Positions 7,583-16,340 of a DNA stretch of 64,000 bases are shown piece by piece. The number at the start of each line of letters is the position of its first letter. Within the stretch, counting starts at the first letter, position 1. Below the pieces are notes generated by a model. It did not search any database. It had not been told where the DNA came from and saw nothing but the letters and a program-made list of their open reading frames with translations. The position numbers and the translations under genes are program-made. Source of the DNA: Panacagrimonas sp963975245 (GTDB taxonomy: Bacteria; Pseudomonadota; Gammaproteobacteria; Nevskiales; Nevskiaceae); the NCBI GenBank assembly GCA_963975245.1, contig CAXBFJ010000003.1, forward strand, positions 248,001 through 312,000. Reading direction: 5' to 3'.

Positions 7583-8530
7583 ATGTACATAACCTCACTC
7601 TTGCGCCGCCGCGTGATGGCGTTCAGCCTTGCTCTCGCGGCCACAGTTCCGCTCAGTGGCATTGCCCATGCACAGAACGACGGAAGCAAGGAAAAGCCGT
7701 TGCGCGTCATTCTGATTCCTGCGGACGGCGGTACTGAGGATGGCACCAAGAAGGACTTCCAGCCGATTTTCTCTGCGATCGAGCAATCGACGGGCCTGAA
7801 GTTCGATATCAAGGTTGGCCAGAACTACTCGTCGGTTGTGGAGGCCATGTGCAATGGCGCTGCGGATATCGCATGGTATGGGCCCGCGAGCTATCTGCAG
7901 GCCCGCGAAAGAGGATGTGCAGAGTTGCTTGCCCTGGCCGTTCGCAAAGGCGGCTCGGTGTACTACTCCGGCATCTTTGCCCGCACGGATCGCGGCATCG
8001 ACAGCTTGTCCGACCTCAAAGGAAAGAGGGTTGCGCTCGGTGACGTGAACTCCACTTCCAGCTTCAACGTACCCGTTGCAATGATGATTGAAGCCGGCGT
8101 TGATCCATCGCGCGACCTTGGCGGCATCAATCTCGCGGGTAGCCACGCCAATGTACTGAGCGCCTTGTCAGAAGGTCTGGTCGACGCAGGTGGCGCTTCG
8201 TTTGATTCGTTCGAGAAAGCAGTCAACAGCAAAGCCATTGACCCGAGCATGATCAAGGTGGTCGTCAAGAGCCTGCCACTTCCCTACCCGCCACTCGCCA
8301 TTCACCCCGGGGTTGAAGCCGGCATCAAGGCCACATTGCGAGAGTCCTTCAACAAAATCGACAAGCTGCCGGGGATCAGCAAGGAACAGATTCGCGGCTA
8401 CGGTGGAACCATGGTTGACGGCTACAACGCTGACGTCAGTGAAGAAGACATGGCCAAGGCAGGAAAGATGTTTGAGTTGGTCACCGACCAAGTCAAGGAA
8501 GACATCATGAAAAAAGCTGCGAAGCGCTAA
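7583..8530 (+). CDS. phnD: Phosphonate ABC transporter substrate-binding protein PhnD
   Basis: A 315-residue periplasmic binding protein of the PhnD/PtxB family. Residues 1-30 are a signal peptide with basic RRR, a hydrophobic core and an AHA cleavage site. The mature part has the two-lobe fold motifs VILIPADGG, the WYGPASYLQ ligand-pocket stretch and LKGKRVALGD. It captures phosphonates in the periplasm and delivers them to PhnE. An AGGAG ribosome binding site lies nine bases before the ATG. It is followed by phnC after 123 bases, the second-longest gap in the operon after none longer; the gap holds no clear gene. Confidence 0.92.
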   Translation: MYITSLLRRRVMAFSLALAATVPLSGIAHAQNDGSKEKPLRVILIPADGGTEDGTKKDFQPIFSAIEQSTGLKFDIKVGQNYSSVVEAMCNGAADIAWYGPASYLQARERGCAELLALAVRKGGSVYYSGIFARTDRGIDSLSDLKGKRVALGDVNSTSSFNVPVAMMIEAGVDPSRDLGGINLAGSHANVLSALSEGLVDAGGASFDSFEKAVNSKAIDPSMIKVVVKSLPLPYPPLAIHPGVEAGIKATLRESFNKIDKLPGISKEQIRGYGGTMVDGYNADVSEEDMAKAGKMFELVTDQVKEDIMKKAAKR

Positions 8531-8653
8531 GTATCCAGCCAGCTCAAGACGCCACGTCAGGCCATCCCTTGATTGCACGTGAAGTCATCAGATGACCGCC
8601 GCAGTACTCACCCTGTACTGCGGCCGTCTACCGGAATCGATCAGGAGAACGCC

Positions 8654-9448
8654 ATGATCCGCTTTGAGAATCTAGAGAAAGTCTGGCCCGATGGAACGCA
8701 GGCGCTGAGCAATGTTTCACTCAATATTCCTCAAGGTCAGTTCTGCATCATTCTGGGACCTTCGGGTGCAGGAAAATCCACATTGCTTCGCGCCGTGAAC
8801 GGACTGAGCAAACCCAGTGGCGGCAAGGTGCTGATTGATAACGTGACGTTCGGCCCCACAACGCAACGGCAACTGCGGCAGCGAATCGCGATGATTCACC
8901 AGCACTTCAACCTGACCTCGCGCCTGAGCGTGGCGGCCAACGTGCTTAGCGGACTGCTGCCCATCGTCTCCACCATTCGTGCACTGGCAGGCTGGTTCAA
9001 GACCGAGCAAAGGGAAAAGGCCTGCACCATGCTCAAGCGTGTCGGACTTTCGCCGGCACATCTCAATCGCCGCGCCGGCGATCTATCCGGTGGTCAGCAG
9101 CAACGCGTCGGCATTGCTCGCGCTTTCATGCTGGACCCGGAAATCGTCCTGGCTGACGAGCCGGTGGCCAGCCTGGATCCGAAGATCTCCCGCGACATCC
9201 TCTGCCTGATCAGGGACGCTGCCAAGGAACGGAACACAACGGTTCTATGCAGCTTGCACCAGATTGAACTGGCCAGGGAGTTCGGAGACCGCATCATCGG
9301 CATGCGAGATGGTCGGGTGGTGTTTGATGGCACCACTGAAGAGTTCACCGACGAGCGCATTCAGGATCTCTATCACGGCGCAAGCTGGGAAGAACCGCAA
9401 CATGCAGACGGCGCCCAAACACCGACTTACGAACTGGCACCGGCCTGA
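8654..9448 (+). CDS. phnC: Phosphonate ABC transporter ATP-binding protein PhnC
   Basis: A 264-residue ABC ATPase that energises phosphonate import. Walker A GPSGAGKST is at residues 35-43, the Q-loop region at MIHQHFNL, the signature LSGGQQQRVGIARA near 148 and Walker B VLADEPVASLD just after it, with the H-loop in CSLHQ. The ATG at 8654 is chosen because it follows an AGGAGAA ribosome binding site and starts the domain; an in-frame upstream ATG would add 27 unrelated residues. The phnE start is eight bases after its stop. Confidence 0.93.
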   Translation: MIRFENLEKVWPDGTQALSNVSLNIPQGQFCIILGPSGAGKSTLLRAVNGLSKPSGGKVLIDNVTFGPTTQRQLRQRIAMIHQHFNLTSRLSVAANVLSGLLPIVSTIRALAGWFKTEQREKACTMLKRVGLSPAHLNRRAGDLSGGQQQRVGIARAFMLDPEIVLADEPVASLDPKISRDILCLIRDAAKERNTTVLCSLHQIELAREFGDRIIGMRDGRVVFDGTTEEFTDERIQDLYHGASWEEPQHADGAQTPTYELAPA

Positions 9449-9455
9449 CACCACA

Positions 9456-10481
9456 ATGCTCATCAAACCCATTCCAGTTCCGGCGCAGGGCGCTACGGTG
9501 AACTGGCATCTGCCAGCACCATTCTCCGCCCGACATTTGCTATTCCTGTTTGCGGCCCTGGTTTTCCTGGTCGCCACCGGCCACAGAACCGAAATGGACC
9601 GAATGGCGCTCATGAGCGCGGAGGCCGTGGGTCATCTGGCCGGGATTGAGGAAGATTCTCAGGTGGTTCGGGGACTGTCGCGAATCGGCAAATCCATGTG
9701 GCCACCGGTGGTGTCCGAGCAAGAAGAGATTTCCCGCATCAGCGATTTCAATCGCGACGACCTGCCCATTTTTTCCTACGTGGAGACTTTGGAAAAAACA
9801 GAGCAGCGGATGAATCTCGAGACGCTTGAGCTTGAGGCGCATCACCAGAGCATCGAAGTCCTCGTGAGACCCGCAGGTTACGTCTGGACTGTTTTCATCA
9901 AGATGATCGAGACGCTGGAGATTGCACTGTGGGGCACCATTCTCTCGGTTCTTCTATCGGCACCACTGGCCTACTTCGCCGCTCGCAACTACAGCCCCAA
10001 TCGCTTCACCTACACCATGGCGCGTGGGTTCATCAGCCTCCTGCGCTCGATACCCGAACTGATTTCCGCTCTGATTCTGGTACTCGCCTACGGATTTGGC
10101 CCGATAGCAGGGGTTTTGGCGCTTGGCCTGCATGCGGCTGGCTTCCTCGGAAAATTCTACGCGGAGGACATCGAGAACGCGGACAAGAATCCTCAGGAGG
10201 CGCTCGAAGCCATCGGCGCAGGAAAGTTAAAGACCCTGTGGTACGGCGTTGTACCGCAAGTGTTGCCGCAGTACATCGCTTATACCGCCTACATTCTGGA
10301 TCGCAATCTGCGAATGGCAACCGTCATCGGACTGGTCGGCGCCGGCGGCATCGGCCAGGAACTCAAGGGGCGCTTTGACATGTTCCAGTACGGCCATGTC
10401 ATGACCATCCTGATCGCCATCTTCATATTCGTGTTCGTGCTCGATCAGCTGTCCGCGCGACTCAGGGCAAAGCTCATTTAG
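9456..10481 (+). CDS. phnE: Phosphonate ABC transporter permease PhnE
   Basis: A 341-residue inner-membrane permease. An N-terminal membrane span (about residues 24-42) is followed by a hydrophilic periplasmic segment of about 110 residues and then the BPD-type transport core with several membrane helices and the EAA-like loop (EALEAIGAGKLKTLWYGVVPQ near residue 250) that docks on PhnC. It is longer than the E. coli protein, as in many PhnE proteins with the N-terminal extension. An upstream ATG at 9402 inside phnC is possible, but 9456 gives the tighter gene junction. Forms the PhnCDE importer. Confidence 0.9.
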   Translation: MLIKPIPVPAQGATVNWHLPAPFSARHLLFLFAALVFLVATGHRTEMDRMALMSAEAVGHLAGIEEDSQVVRGLSRIGKSMWPPVVSEQEEISRISDFNRDDLPIFSYVETLEKTEQRMNLETLELEAHHQSIEVLVRPAGYVWTVFIKMIETLEIALWGTILSVLLSAPLAYFAARNYSPNRFTYTMARGFISLLRSIPELISALILVLAYGFGPIAGVLALGLHAAGFLGKFYAEDIENADKNPQEALEAIGAGKLKTLWYGVVPQVLPQYIAYTAYILDRNLRMATVIGLVGAGGIGQELKGRFDMFQYGHVMTILIAIFIFVFVLDQLSARLRAKLI

Positions 10482-10553
10482 CTCATTACATGCATGCATC
10501 CACCCTAGCCTCCGCCATCAATCCATGAAGTACAGAAAAGACCGACCCTGGAC

Positions 10554-11027
10554 ATGAGCTCCCCTCACACCAGCATTCCACGAAGTCAGTGGTTGCGCTT
10601 GTGGACCGCGCTTCCTGCAAGACTCATCACTGAAACTGTCCGAACGCTCGAAACGCATCATCGGGTCGAGGACCTGCATCTTCCTCAGTCTGGACTGGGC
10701 CTTCTTCCGCTGAAGGACGGAGCGCTGGGAGAGCACTATTTCCTCGGCGAAGTTCCAGTGACTCGCGCCCATGTTCGCATCCGCGACGGCCAGGGACGCA
10801 CCGGCGAAGGCGCTGCCGTTGCGCTTGACGACCGTTCCGGCATGGCGCGCGCACTTGCCATACTCGACGGCGTCCTGATGTGCGGACTGTCAGGCTGGGA
10901 GAACGCCGTGGATCTGCTCGACAAAGGTCGGGCAGAAGTGACATCCATCGAACGCCAGAGAAACAAACTCTTAGCGGCAACGAGGGTCGACTTCTCACTG
11001 CTGGGTGCGGAGGGCGACGATGACTGA
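10554..11027 (+). CDS. phnG: C-P lyase core subunit PhnG
   Basis: A 157-residue PhnG protein. The family makes the PhnG2H2I2J2 core of carbon-phosphorus lyase and, with PhnH, PhnI and PhnL, forms alpha-D-ribose-1-phosphonate-5-triphosphate from ATP and the phosphonate. Conserved family stretches visible are the GEVPVTRAHVRI strand region and the GxGxAVALDDRSGMARALAILDG segment. It begins 72 bases after phnE and overlaps phnH by eight bases (ATGACTGA). Cytosolic; no signal or membrane segment. Confidence 0.92.
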   Translation: MSSPHTSIPRSQWLRLWTALPARLITETVRTLETHHRVEDLHLPQSGLGLLPLKDGALGEHYFLGEVPVTRAHVRIRDGQGRTGEGAAVALDDRSGMARALAILDGVLMCGLSGWENAVDLLDKGRAEVTSIERQRNKLLAATRVDFSLLGAEGDDD

Positions 11028-11610
11028 AATCGCCACTACCGAGCCAGCAGCTCAAGTCCTGGCATCCAACAACAGTTGGTTGGCGCAGACGCAACAACGT
11101 GCCTTTCGAAAAATGCTGAGTGCGTTCTCGTTTCCGGGTCAGCTCGTCGAGCTGGGTGTACCGCCGGAACAGGCCTTGACCTTGGCGCTCGCTACATTGA
11201 TTGACGGCAGCGTGCGTCTTTGTGATCTACAGAATCTCGTAAGCACAGACGATCGAAGACGATTGGCCTGCACCATGACAACTGCGGAGACTGCGCAGTT
11301 CGTGGTGGCCGATGCCGGAATTCTTACGGACATGAAGCCGTGCCTGGGCACGCTGGAAAGCCCTGAGCACGGTGCAAGCATTCTGCTTCGCGCACGCGAA
11401 GGAAATGAGCCGACCACCCTGAGGCTGTCAGGCCCCGGCATCAAGGGAGAGCGCATTTTGGCCGTTGCCGGCGTGCATCCTGGCTGGTGGTCGCAACGAC
11501 ATCACTGGAACCAGGCATTTCCGCTTGGCATAGACATGATCATCCTGACCGGATCACAGCTCCTGGCCATTCCCCGAACGGTTCAGATTCGCATTGTGGA
11601 GGAACGCTAA
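11020..11610 (+). CDS. phnH: C-P lyase core subunit PhnH
   Basis: A 196-residue PhnH, the pyridoxal-phosphate-transferase-like fold subunit without PLP that joins PhnG, PhnI and PhnJ in the C-P lyase core. Recognisable features are FRKMLSAFSFPGQ near residue 28, the LTLALATLIDG stretch and the LRLSGPGI / PLGIDMIILTG segments typical of the family. The ATG at 11020 is preferred over one five codons earlier because it produces the standard ATGA-type overlap with phnG. Its stop overlaps the phnI start by one base (TAATG). Confidence 0.92.
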   Translation: MTEIATTEPAAQVLASNNSWLAQTQQRAFRKMLSAFSFPGQLVELGVPPEQALTLALATLIDGSVRLCDLQNLVSTDDRRRLACTMTTAETAQFVVADAGILTDMKPCLGTLESPEHGASILLRAREGNEPTTLRLSGPGIKGERILAVAGVHPGWWSQRHHWNQAFPLGIDMIILTGSQLLAIPRTVQIRIVEER

Positions 11611-12722
11611 TGGGCTATGTAGCGATCAGAGGCGGCGGCAACGCGATTCGTGGTGCAGAGGCGGCTCTCGAGGCGATGCGAACGGCACAAGCTGATACGG
11701 CTGCGCCGCTCACACTGGACACTATTGAACATCAGCTGCGACTGCTCACATCGCGTGTCGTTTCCGAGGGCGGCCTGTATCACCCACGGCTTGCCGCCTT
11801 GGCCATCAAGCAAACGCAGGGAGACACGCTGGAAGCCGCCTTTGCATTGCGCGCCTACCGCTCAACAAAGCCTCGCCTGCTTGAAGCGCCGGTGCAGGAC
11901 AGTAGCAAGATGCGACTCATCCGCCGGATCTCCAGCGCATTCAAGGACATCCCCGGCGGTCAGATGCTCGGACCGTCATCGGACTATGCCCTGCGCCTGC
12001 TTCGCCTGGACCTTGCATACGAATCCCAAGAGGCGTTTCGCAAGGTCTCAGCACGCTTCATGGACGGTGTGGATGAAAGCGGACTTCCAGACAGCTTTCC
12101 GAAAGTCGTGGACGCGCTACGCGCTGACGGACTCTTGCCACCACTAAGGCAAAACAGGAACACCGCCTTCGACATTACCCGTGATCCGCTGGTGTTCCCG
12201 GTACCGCGCTCGGCCGCACTGGCGACCATGGCACGCGCTGAAACCGGATCAATGCTCGCCATTGCCTACTCCAACATGCGCGGCTATGGCGATGTCCATC
12301 CCACCATAGCCGAACTTCGCGTGGGCTACCTGCCCGTGACAGTCCCGCATCCCGTCACTGGTGAGCCCATTGAGGCCGGTGAAGTGCTCATGACCGAGTG
12401 CGAAGTCGTCGCGATGTACGAAGGTCACGAACAGGACGGCCCTCCTAAATTCACGCTTGGTTATGGCGCCTGTTTTGGACATAACGAGGTCAAGGCAATT
12501 TCCATGGCCATTCTCGATCGGGCATTGCAAAAAGGGATGCGCGATGGCCCGGGAAATCCTTCAGAAGATCCTGAGTTCGTGCTGCTGCACATCGACGGCA
12601 CCGATTCCATGGGTTTTGCCAGCCACTACAAGATGCCCCACTACGTTACGTTTCAGTCAGACATGGATCGCCTGCGGGCTACTCAGGCCAAAGCCGCTCC
12701 GGAAGATGGAGCCCTGGCATGA
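11610..12722 (+). CDS. phnI: C-P lyase core subunit PhnI (nucleosidase)
   Basis: A 370-residue PhnI. In E. coli PhnI displaces adenine from ATP and, with PhnGHL, couples the phosphonate to the ribose C1; alone it is a purine nucleosidase. Family hallmarks visible are the MGYVAIRGGGNAI start, AEAALEAMR, and the C-terminal GYGACFGHNEVKAISMAILDRAL with the following HIDGTDSMGFASHYKMPHYVTFQSD. The start overlaps phnH by one base, and the stop overlaps phnJ in ATGA. Length matches the family (about 355-370). Confidence 0.94.
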   Translation: MGYVAIRGGGNAIRGAEAALEAMRTAQADTAAPLTLDTIEHQLRLLTSRVVSEGGLYHPRLAALAIKQTQGDTLEAAFALRAYRSTKPRLLEAPVQDSSKMRLIRRISSAFKDIPGGQMLGPSSDYALRLLRLDLAYESQEAFRKVSARFMDGVDESGLPDSFPKVVDALRADGLLPPLRQNRNTAFDITRDPLVFPVPRSAALATMARAETGSMLAIAYSNMRGYGDVHPTIAELRVGYLPVTVPHPVTGEPIEAGEVLMTECEVVAMYEGHEQDGPPKFTLGYGACFGHNEVKAISMAILDRALQKGMRDGPGNPSEDPEFVLLHIDGTDSMGFASHYKMPHYVTFQSDMDRLRATQAKAAPEDGALA

Positions 12723-13621
12723 ACCCTGGTTACGAACTACCCAAGGATGAAACCGCCCACAGCTTTGGCTTTCTGGATGAGTTCGCCAAGCGCGAAGTCC
12801 GCCGGACCATCCTCAAGGCGATATGCATTCCCGGCTATCAGACGCCTTACGCCTCGCGTGAAATGCCCATGGGTCGTGGGTTTGGCACTGGCGGGCTTCA
12901 GCTCACCTTGTCATTGATCGGCCCCGAGGATCATTTCAAAGCCATCGACCAGGGCGCGGATGACTCGGTCAACGCGGTCAGCTTGCGTCAGTTTGTCGAG
13001 CTCACCTGCCCGGGCATCAGCACCACAGAGCGTACCGGAGACGCCACACTGATTCAGTCGCGTCATCGCATTCCCGAAACGCCTTTGACCGAGGAACAAA
13101 TTCTGGTCCTGCAAGTGCCCTACCCGGACCCTCTGGTGATCGTTGAACCGTCCGAAACGCGGCGCAAGGTCATGCACGGTGAAGGTGACTATTCAAGGCT
13201 GCTGACCAAGCTCTATGAAGACATAGTGCAGTTCTCGGAAATCACCATCTCCCATCGTTATCCAACCCGCATCAACCATCACTACGTCATCGACCCCAGC
13301 CCGATTCCGCGTTACGACATCCCGCAAATGCATCACTCCAGGGCCCTGATCCTGCTGGGAGCCGGACGCGAGAAGAAGATCTACGCGGTGCCGCCCTACA
13401 CCGATGCCGTCCCACTGGCATTTGATGATGTTCCGTTTCGCACCGAAGACTTTCACGACAAGAGTGGCAAGCGACGCACATGCGCCATCTGCGAGGCAAA
13501 CGACAGCTTCCTTGACGAGCTCATTGACGATAACGGATGCAAGTCATGGCAGTGCTCTGATGCCGACTACTGCCGCGATCAACTGCAATCCACTCGCAAC
13601 AGCCGGGTTGAGCGCGCATGA
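12719..13621 (+). CDS. phnJ: Carbon-phosphorus lyase PhnJ (radical SAM enzyme)
   Basis: A 300-residue PhnJ, the [4Fe-4S] radical-SAM subunit that breaks the C-P bond of ribose-1-phosphonate-5-phosphate, giving the hydrocarbon and the 1,2-cyclic phosphate. Cluster-region cysteines are Cys255, Cys258 and Cys279, and Cys285 matches the catalytic Cys272 of E. coli; the glycine of IPGYQ (Gly39) matches the radical-bearing Gly32. An additional Cys274 lies between the ligands. Position correspondence is by pattern, not alignment. Start and stop overlap phnI and phnK by four bases each, consistent with tight co-expression of the core complex. Confidence 0.95.
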   Translation: MNPGYELPKDETAHSFGFLDEFAKREVRRTILKAICIPGYQTPYASREMPMGRGFGTGGLQLTLSLIGPEDHFKAIDQGADDSVNAVSLRQFVELTCPGISTTERTGDATLIQSRHRIPETPLTEEQILVLQVPYPDPLVIVEPSETRRKVMHGEGDYSRLLTKLYEDIVQFSEITISHRYPTRINHHYVIDPSPIPRYDIPQMHHSRALILLGAGREKKIYAVPPYTDAVPLAFDDVPFRTEDFHDKSGKRRTCAICEANDSFLDELIDDNGCKSWQCSDADYCRDQLQSTRNSRVERA

Positions 13622-14448
13622 GAAAGATTCTTCAGGTACGTGGCCTGAGCAAGATCCACGGGCAAGGATGCGCCTACTGCATCGAGAGCACCGGCCCGGA
13701 AATGGACACCAACATCTGTTCACGATGCCATTCCGTCGTTGCGGCCCATGACGTGAGCTTTGATCTTCATGCCGGGGAGATCCTCGGCATCATGGGGGAA
13801 TCAGGCAGCGGCAAATCCACCATCGTCAAGACACTTTTCTTCGACGACGCCCCCACTGCAGGAGAGGCCCTGTTCATTGACGAACAACAACAGTGGGATC
13901 TCTTCAGGCTCAACGCCGCCGAGCAACGCTGGTTACGCAATCATCGCTTCGGCATGGTCTACCAGAACCCGCATCTGGGACTGAACTTCAAAGTCTCCGC
14001 TGGCGGCAATATCGCTGAGAGGCTGCTGATGAGCGATCTGTCGCACTACGGCCAGATTCGCGAACGCGCCCGCGAGCTACTGTCACGAACCGAAGTGCTG
14101 ACGGAACGGATGGACGAATCCCCACGTCAATTCTCTGGCGGCATGCAGCAGCGTGTTCAGATTGCCAAGGCGCTGGCAACGCAGCCCCCGCTTCTGTTCC
14201 TGGACGAAGTCACGACCGGGCTGGATTTGTCTGTTCAGGCGCGCATTCTCGATCTCATTCTTGAGATTCAGCAGGAACTGCGTACCGCAATGGTGGTCGT
14301 CACCCACGATCTGGGTGTGATCCGATTGCTCGCAGGTCGAACCATCGTAATGAAGTACGGGCATGTCATCGAGTCGGGCCTGACCGACCAAATTCTCGAA
14401 GACCCTCAGCACGCTTACACACAGCGGCTGGTCGCTTCCGCACTCTGA
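13618..14448 (+). CDS. phnK: C-P lyase ABC subunit PhnK with four-cysteine insert
   Basis: A 276-residue ABC-type ATPase that binds the PhnJ face of the C-P lyase core rather than a transporter. Walker A GESGSGKST is at residues 60-68, the signature FSGGMQQRVQIAKAL near 167, Walker B LLFLDEVTTGLD, and the H-loop VVVTHDLG. Between strand 1 and Walker A, residues 18-37 carry two CxxC pairs (Cys18, Cys21, Cys34, Cys37), a zinc-knuckle-like insertion not present in E. coli PhnK. Walker B ends LDEVTTG where many ABC proteins have LDEPT. ATGA overlap with phnJ; phnL starts 11 bases later. Confidence 0.93.
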   Translation: MRKILQVRGLSKIHGQGCAYCIESTGPEMDTNICSRCHSVVAAHDVSFDLHAGEILGIMGESGSGKSTIVKTLFFDDAPTAGEALFIDEQQQWDLFRLNAAEQRWLRNHRFGMVYQNPHLGLNFKVSAGGNIAERLLMSDLSHYGQIRERARELLSRTEVLTERMDESPRQFSGGMQQRVQIAKALATQPPLLFLDEVTTGLDLSVQARILDLILEIQQELRTAMVVVTHDLGVIRLLAGRTIVMKYGHVIESGLTDQILEDPQHAYTQRLVASAL

Positions 14449-14459
14449 AAAGGTCCCCA

Positions 14460-15179
14460 ATGAACCCTGTACTGAGCATCGACGGCCTTTGCAAGCAATT
14501 CCTGCTGCATGACCAGAACAAGCTGATTCCTTCCTGCGAAAACGTAAATTTGCAGGTCTATCCCGGAGAACTGAGCGCATTGGTCGGCCCCACGGGAGCT
14601 GGAAAATCTTCGGTACTCAAGTGCGTTTATCGCAGCTATCTACCAACGGCAGGACGGATTCTCTACCGCGATGCAAACGAAGCCAGCATTGATCTGGCCA
14701 CATGCTCGGAACACCGCATGCTGGAGTTGCGTAGCGCCGACATAGGCTTTGTCACCCAGTTTCTACACTGCCTGCCGCGAAAATCTGCAGTGGAGGTTGT
14801 CGCAGAACCGCTCCTTTCTCGCGGAGAAAGCCCAGCGTCCGCACACAAGAAAGCCAAGGACCTGCTGACGCTTCTGAACGTTCCGCCGCGTCTCTGGGCT
14901 GTGCCGCCGGCCACCTTCTCTGGCGGCGAAAAACAACGCATCAATCTGGCCCGCGGACTCATCGCCCGACCGCGCCTGCTGCTCCTTGACGAGCCTACCG
15001 CCAGTCTGGACCCGTCCACCACTGACCGGGTTGTAGAACTTCTGCAATCCATAAAACAGGAAGGCATCGCCATGCTGGCCATCTTCCACCATCCCGAACT
15101 GGTCAAGCGCCTGGCTGATCGCGTCATCACGCTGACGCCGCCCGTTGCTGCCGCGGATCTTCTTGAGACCTGTACCTGA
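14460..15179 (+). CDS. phnL: C-P lyase ABC subunit PhnL
   Basis: A 239-residue ABC-type ATPase of the PhnL family, needed with PhnGHI for the first coupling step of phosphonate breakdown. Walker A GPTGAGKSS is at residues 43-51, the signature FSGGEKQRINLARGL near 155 and Walker B LLLLDEPTASLD near 175, with the H-loop AIFHHPE. No membrane partner is expected; it acts with PhnK and the core in the cytosol. Its stop TGA overlaps the phnM ATG by one base. Confidence 0.92.
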   Translation: MNPVLSIDGLCKQFLLHDQNKLIPSCENVNLQVYPGELSALVGPTGAGKSSVLKCVYRSYLPTAGRILYRDANEASIDLATCSEHRMLELRSADIGFVTQFLHCLPRKSAVEVVAEPLLSRGESPASAHKKAKDLLTLLNVPPRLWAVPPATFSGGEKQRINLARGLIARPRLLLLDEPTASLDPSTTDRVVELLQSIKQEGIAMLAIFHHPELVKRLADRVITLTPPVAAADLLETCT

Positions 15180-16333
15180 TGAATTCCATCCTCCTCACCC
15201 ACGCCACAGTCGTACTCCCAAAAGAAGTTCGAGACGATGTCGCGGTGCTGATTCAAGACGGCAAAATCACTGCCCTGGACCCAACTTCGAGCGCCGGAGC
15301 CGAGCTGGTAGACCTGCGCGGAAGGATGCTCATGCCCGGCATGATCGACCTGCACTGCGATGCCCTGGAGAAGGAAGTCGAACCACGGCCCGGCGTGCAT
15401 TTTCCACTGGAATTTGCCTGCGCACAGGCCGATAGACGCAACGCCTCGGCAGGCATCACCACCGTGTTCCATGCCCTGTCATTCGCCAACCATGAGCTGG
15501 GCGTTCGCAACAATCGAATGGCAGGTGAGATTGCGAGAGCCGTGGGCCAATGGCGCGAACATGCATTGATCGATAACCGTGTGCATGCGCGTTATGAAGT
15601 CACCGATGAGTCTGCCCCGCCGGTGTTGTCCGCGCTTCTGGAGGGTGGACATGCACATCTGCTCTCGTTCATGGATCACAGTCCCGGACAGGGCCAGTTT
15701 CATGATGTCGAGGCCTATCGGCAGTATTTGGCGCGCACCTACAAGACCGAGGATTCGGAGCTGGATGAGATCCTGGCCAGCAAAGCCAAGACAGCGCAAG
15801 GTGCTGCCCAGCGTATGCAAAGCTTGGCTTCACAAGCCCAGGCACTGGGGATATCGATTGCCAGTCATGACGATGACTCTCCCAGCAAGGTTGCCACCGT
15901 GTCCGCCATGGGCGCGGTAATCTCGGAGTTTCCAATCAACATGGAAACGGCGCGTGCGGCGCAGCAGAATGGCCTGGCAACCTTGTTTGGAGCGCCCAAT
16001 ATCCTTCGAGGAAAATCCCAGTCTGGAAACATGCGGGCCCTGGACGCAGTGCTCGCAGGGGTTGCGGACTGCCTGTGCGGAGACTATTCGCCAGCGGCGT
16101 TGCTGCCTTCGGTCATGCGCCTGCCTGCACTGGCCGATATAAACCTTGCACAGGCCATTGCCCTTGTCAGCAAGAATCCGGCGCGGGCTGCTGGCTTGAA
16201 TGATCGTGGCGAAATAGCACTCGGCAAACGCGCAGACCTGATCTGCGTCAGAAACTCTGGCGAACTGCCGCAAGTAGAACGCGTATGGACTCAGGGCAAA
16301 GCTGTTTTCTCGACACGCGCCTGCCAAGCATGA
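15179..16333 (+). CDS. phnM: Ribose-1-methylphosphonate 5-triphosphate diphosphatase PhnM
   Basis: A 384-residue amidohydrolase-superfamily enzyme that removes pyrophosphate from alpha-D-ribose 1-alkylphosphonate 5-triphosphate, making the substrate of PhnJ. The metal-binding HxD motif is in GMIDLHCD (His59, Asp61), followed by further conserved His residues in FMDHSPGQGQFH and SHDDD, and a C-terminal GEIALGKRADLICV stretch typical of the family. The short beta-domain at the N-terminus is complete. It is coupled to phnL by a one-base overlap and lies seven bases before phnN. Confidence 0.93.
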   Translation: MNSILLTHATVVLPKEVRDDVAVLIQDGKITALDPTSSAGAELVDLRGRMLMPGMIDLHCDALEKEVEPRPGVHFPLEFACAQADRRNASAGITTVFHALSFANHELGVRNNRMAGEIARAVGQWREHALIDNRVHARYEVTDESAPPVLSALLEGGHAHLLSFMDHSPGQGQFHDVEAYRQYLARTYKTEDSELDEILASKAKTAQGAAQRMQSLASQAQALGISIASHDDDSPSKVATVSAMGAVISEFPINMETARAAQQNGLATLFGAPNILRGKSQSGNMRALDAVLAGVADCLCGDYSPAALLPSVMRLPALADINLAQAIALVSKNPARAAGLNDRGEIALGKRADLICVRNSGELPQVERVWTQGKAVFSTRACQA

Positions 16334-16340
16334 TCCTGAA

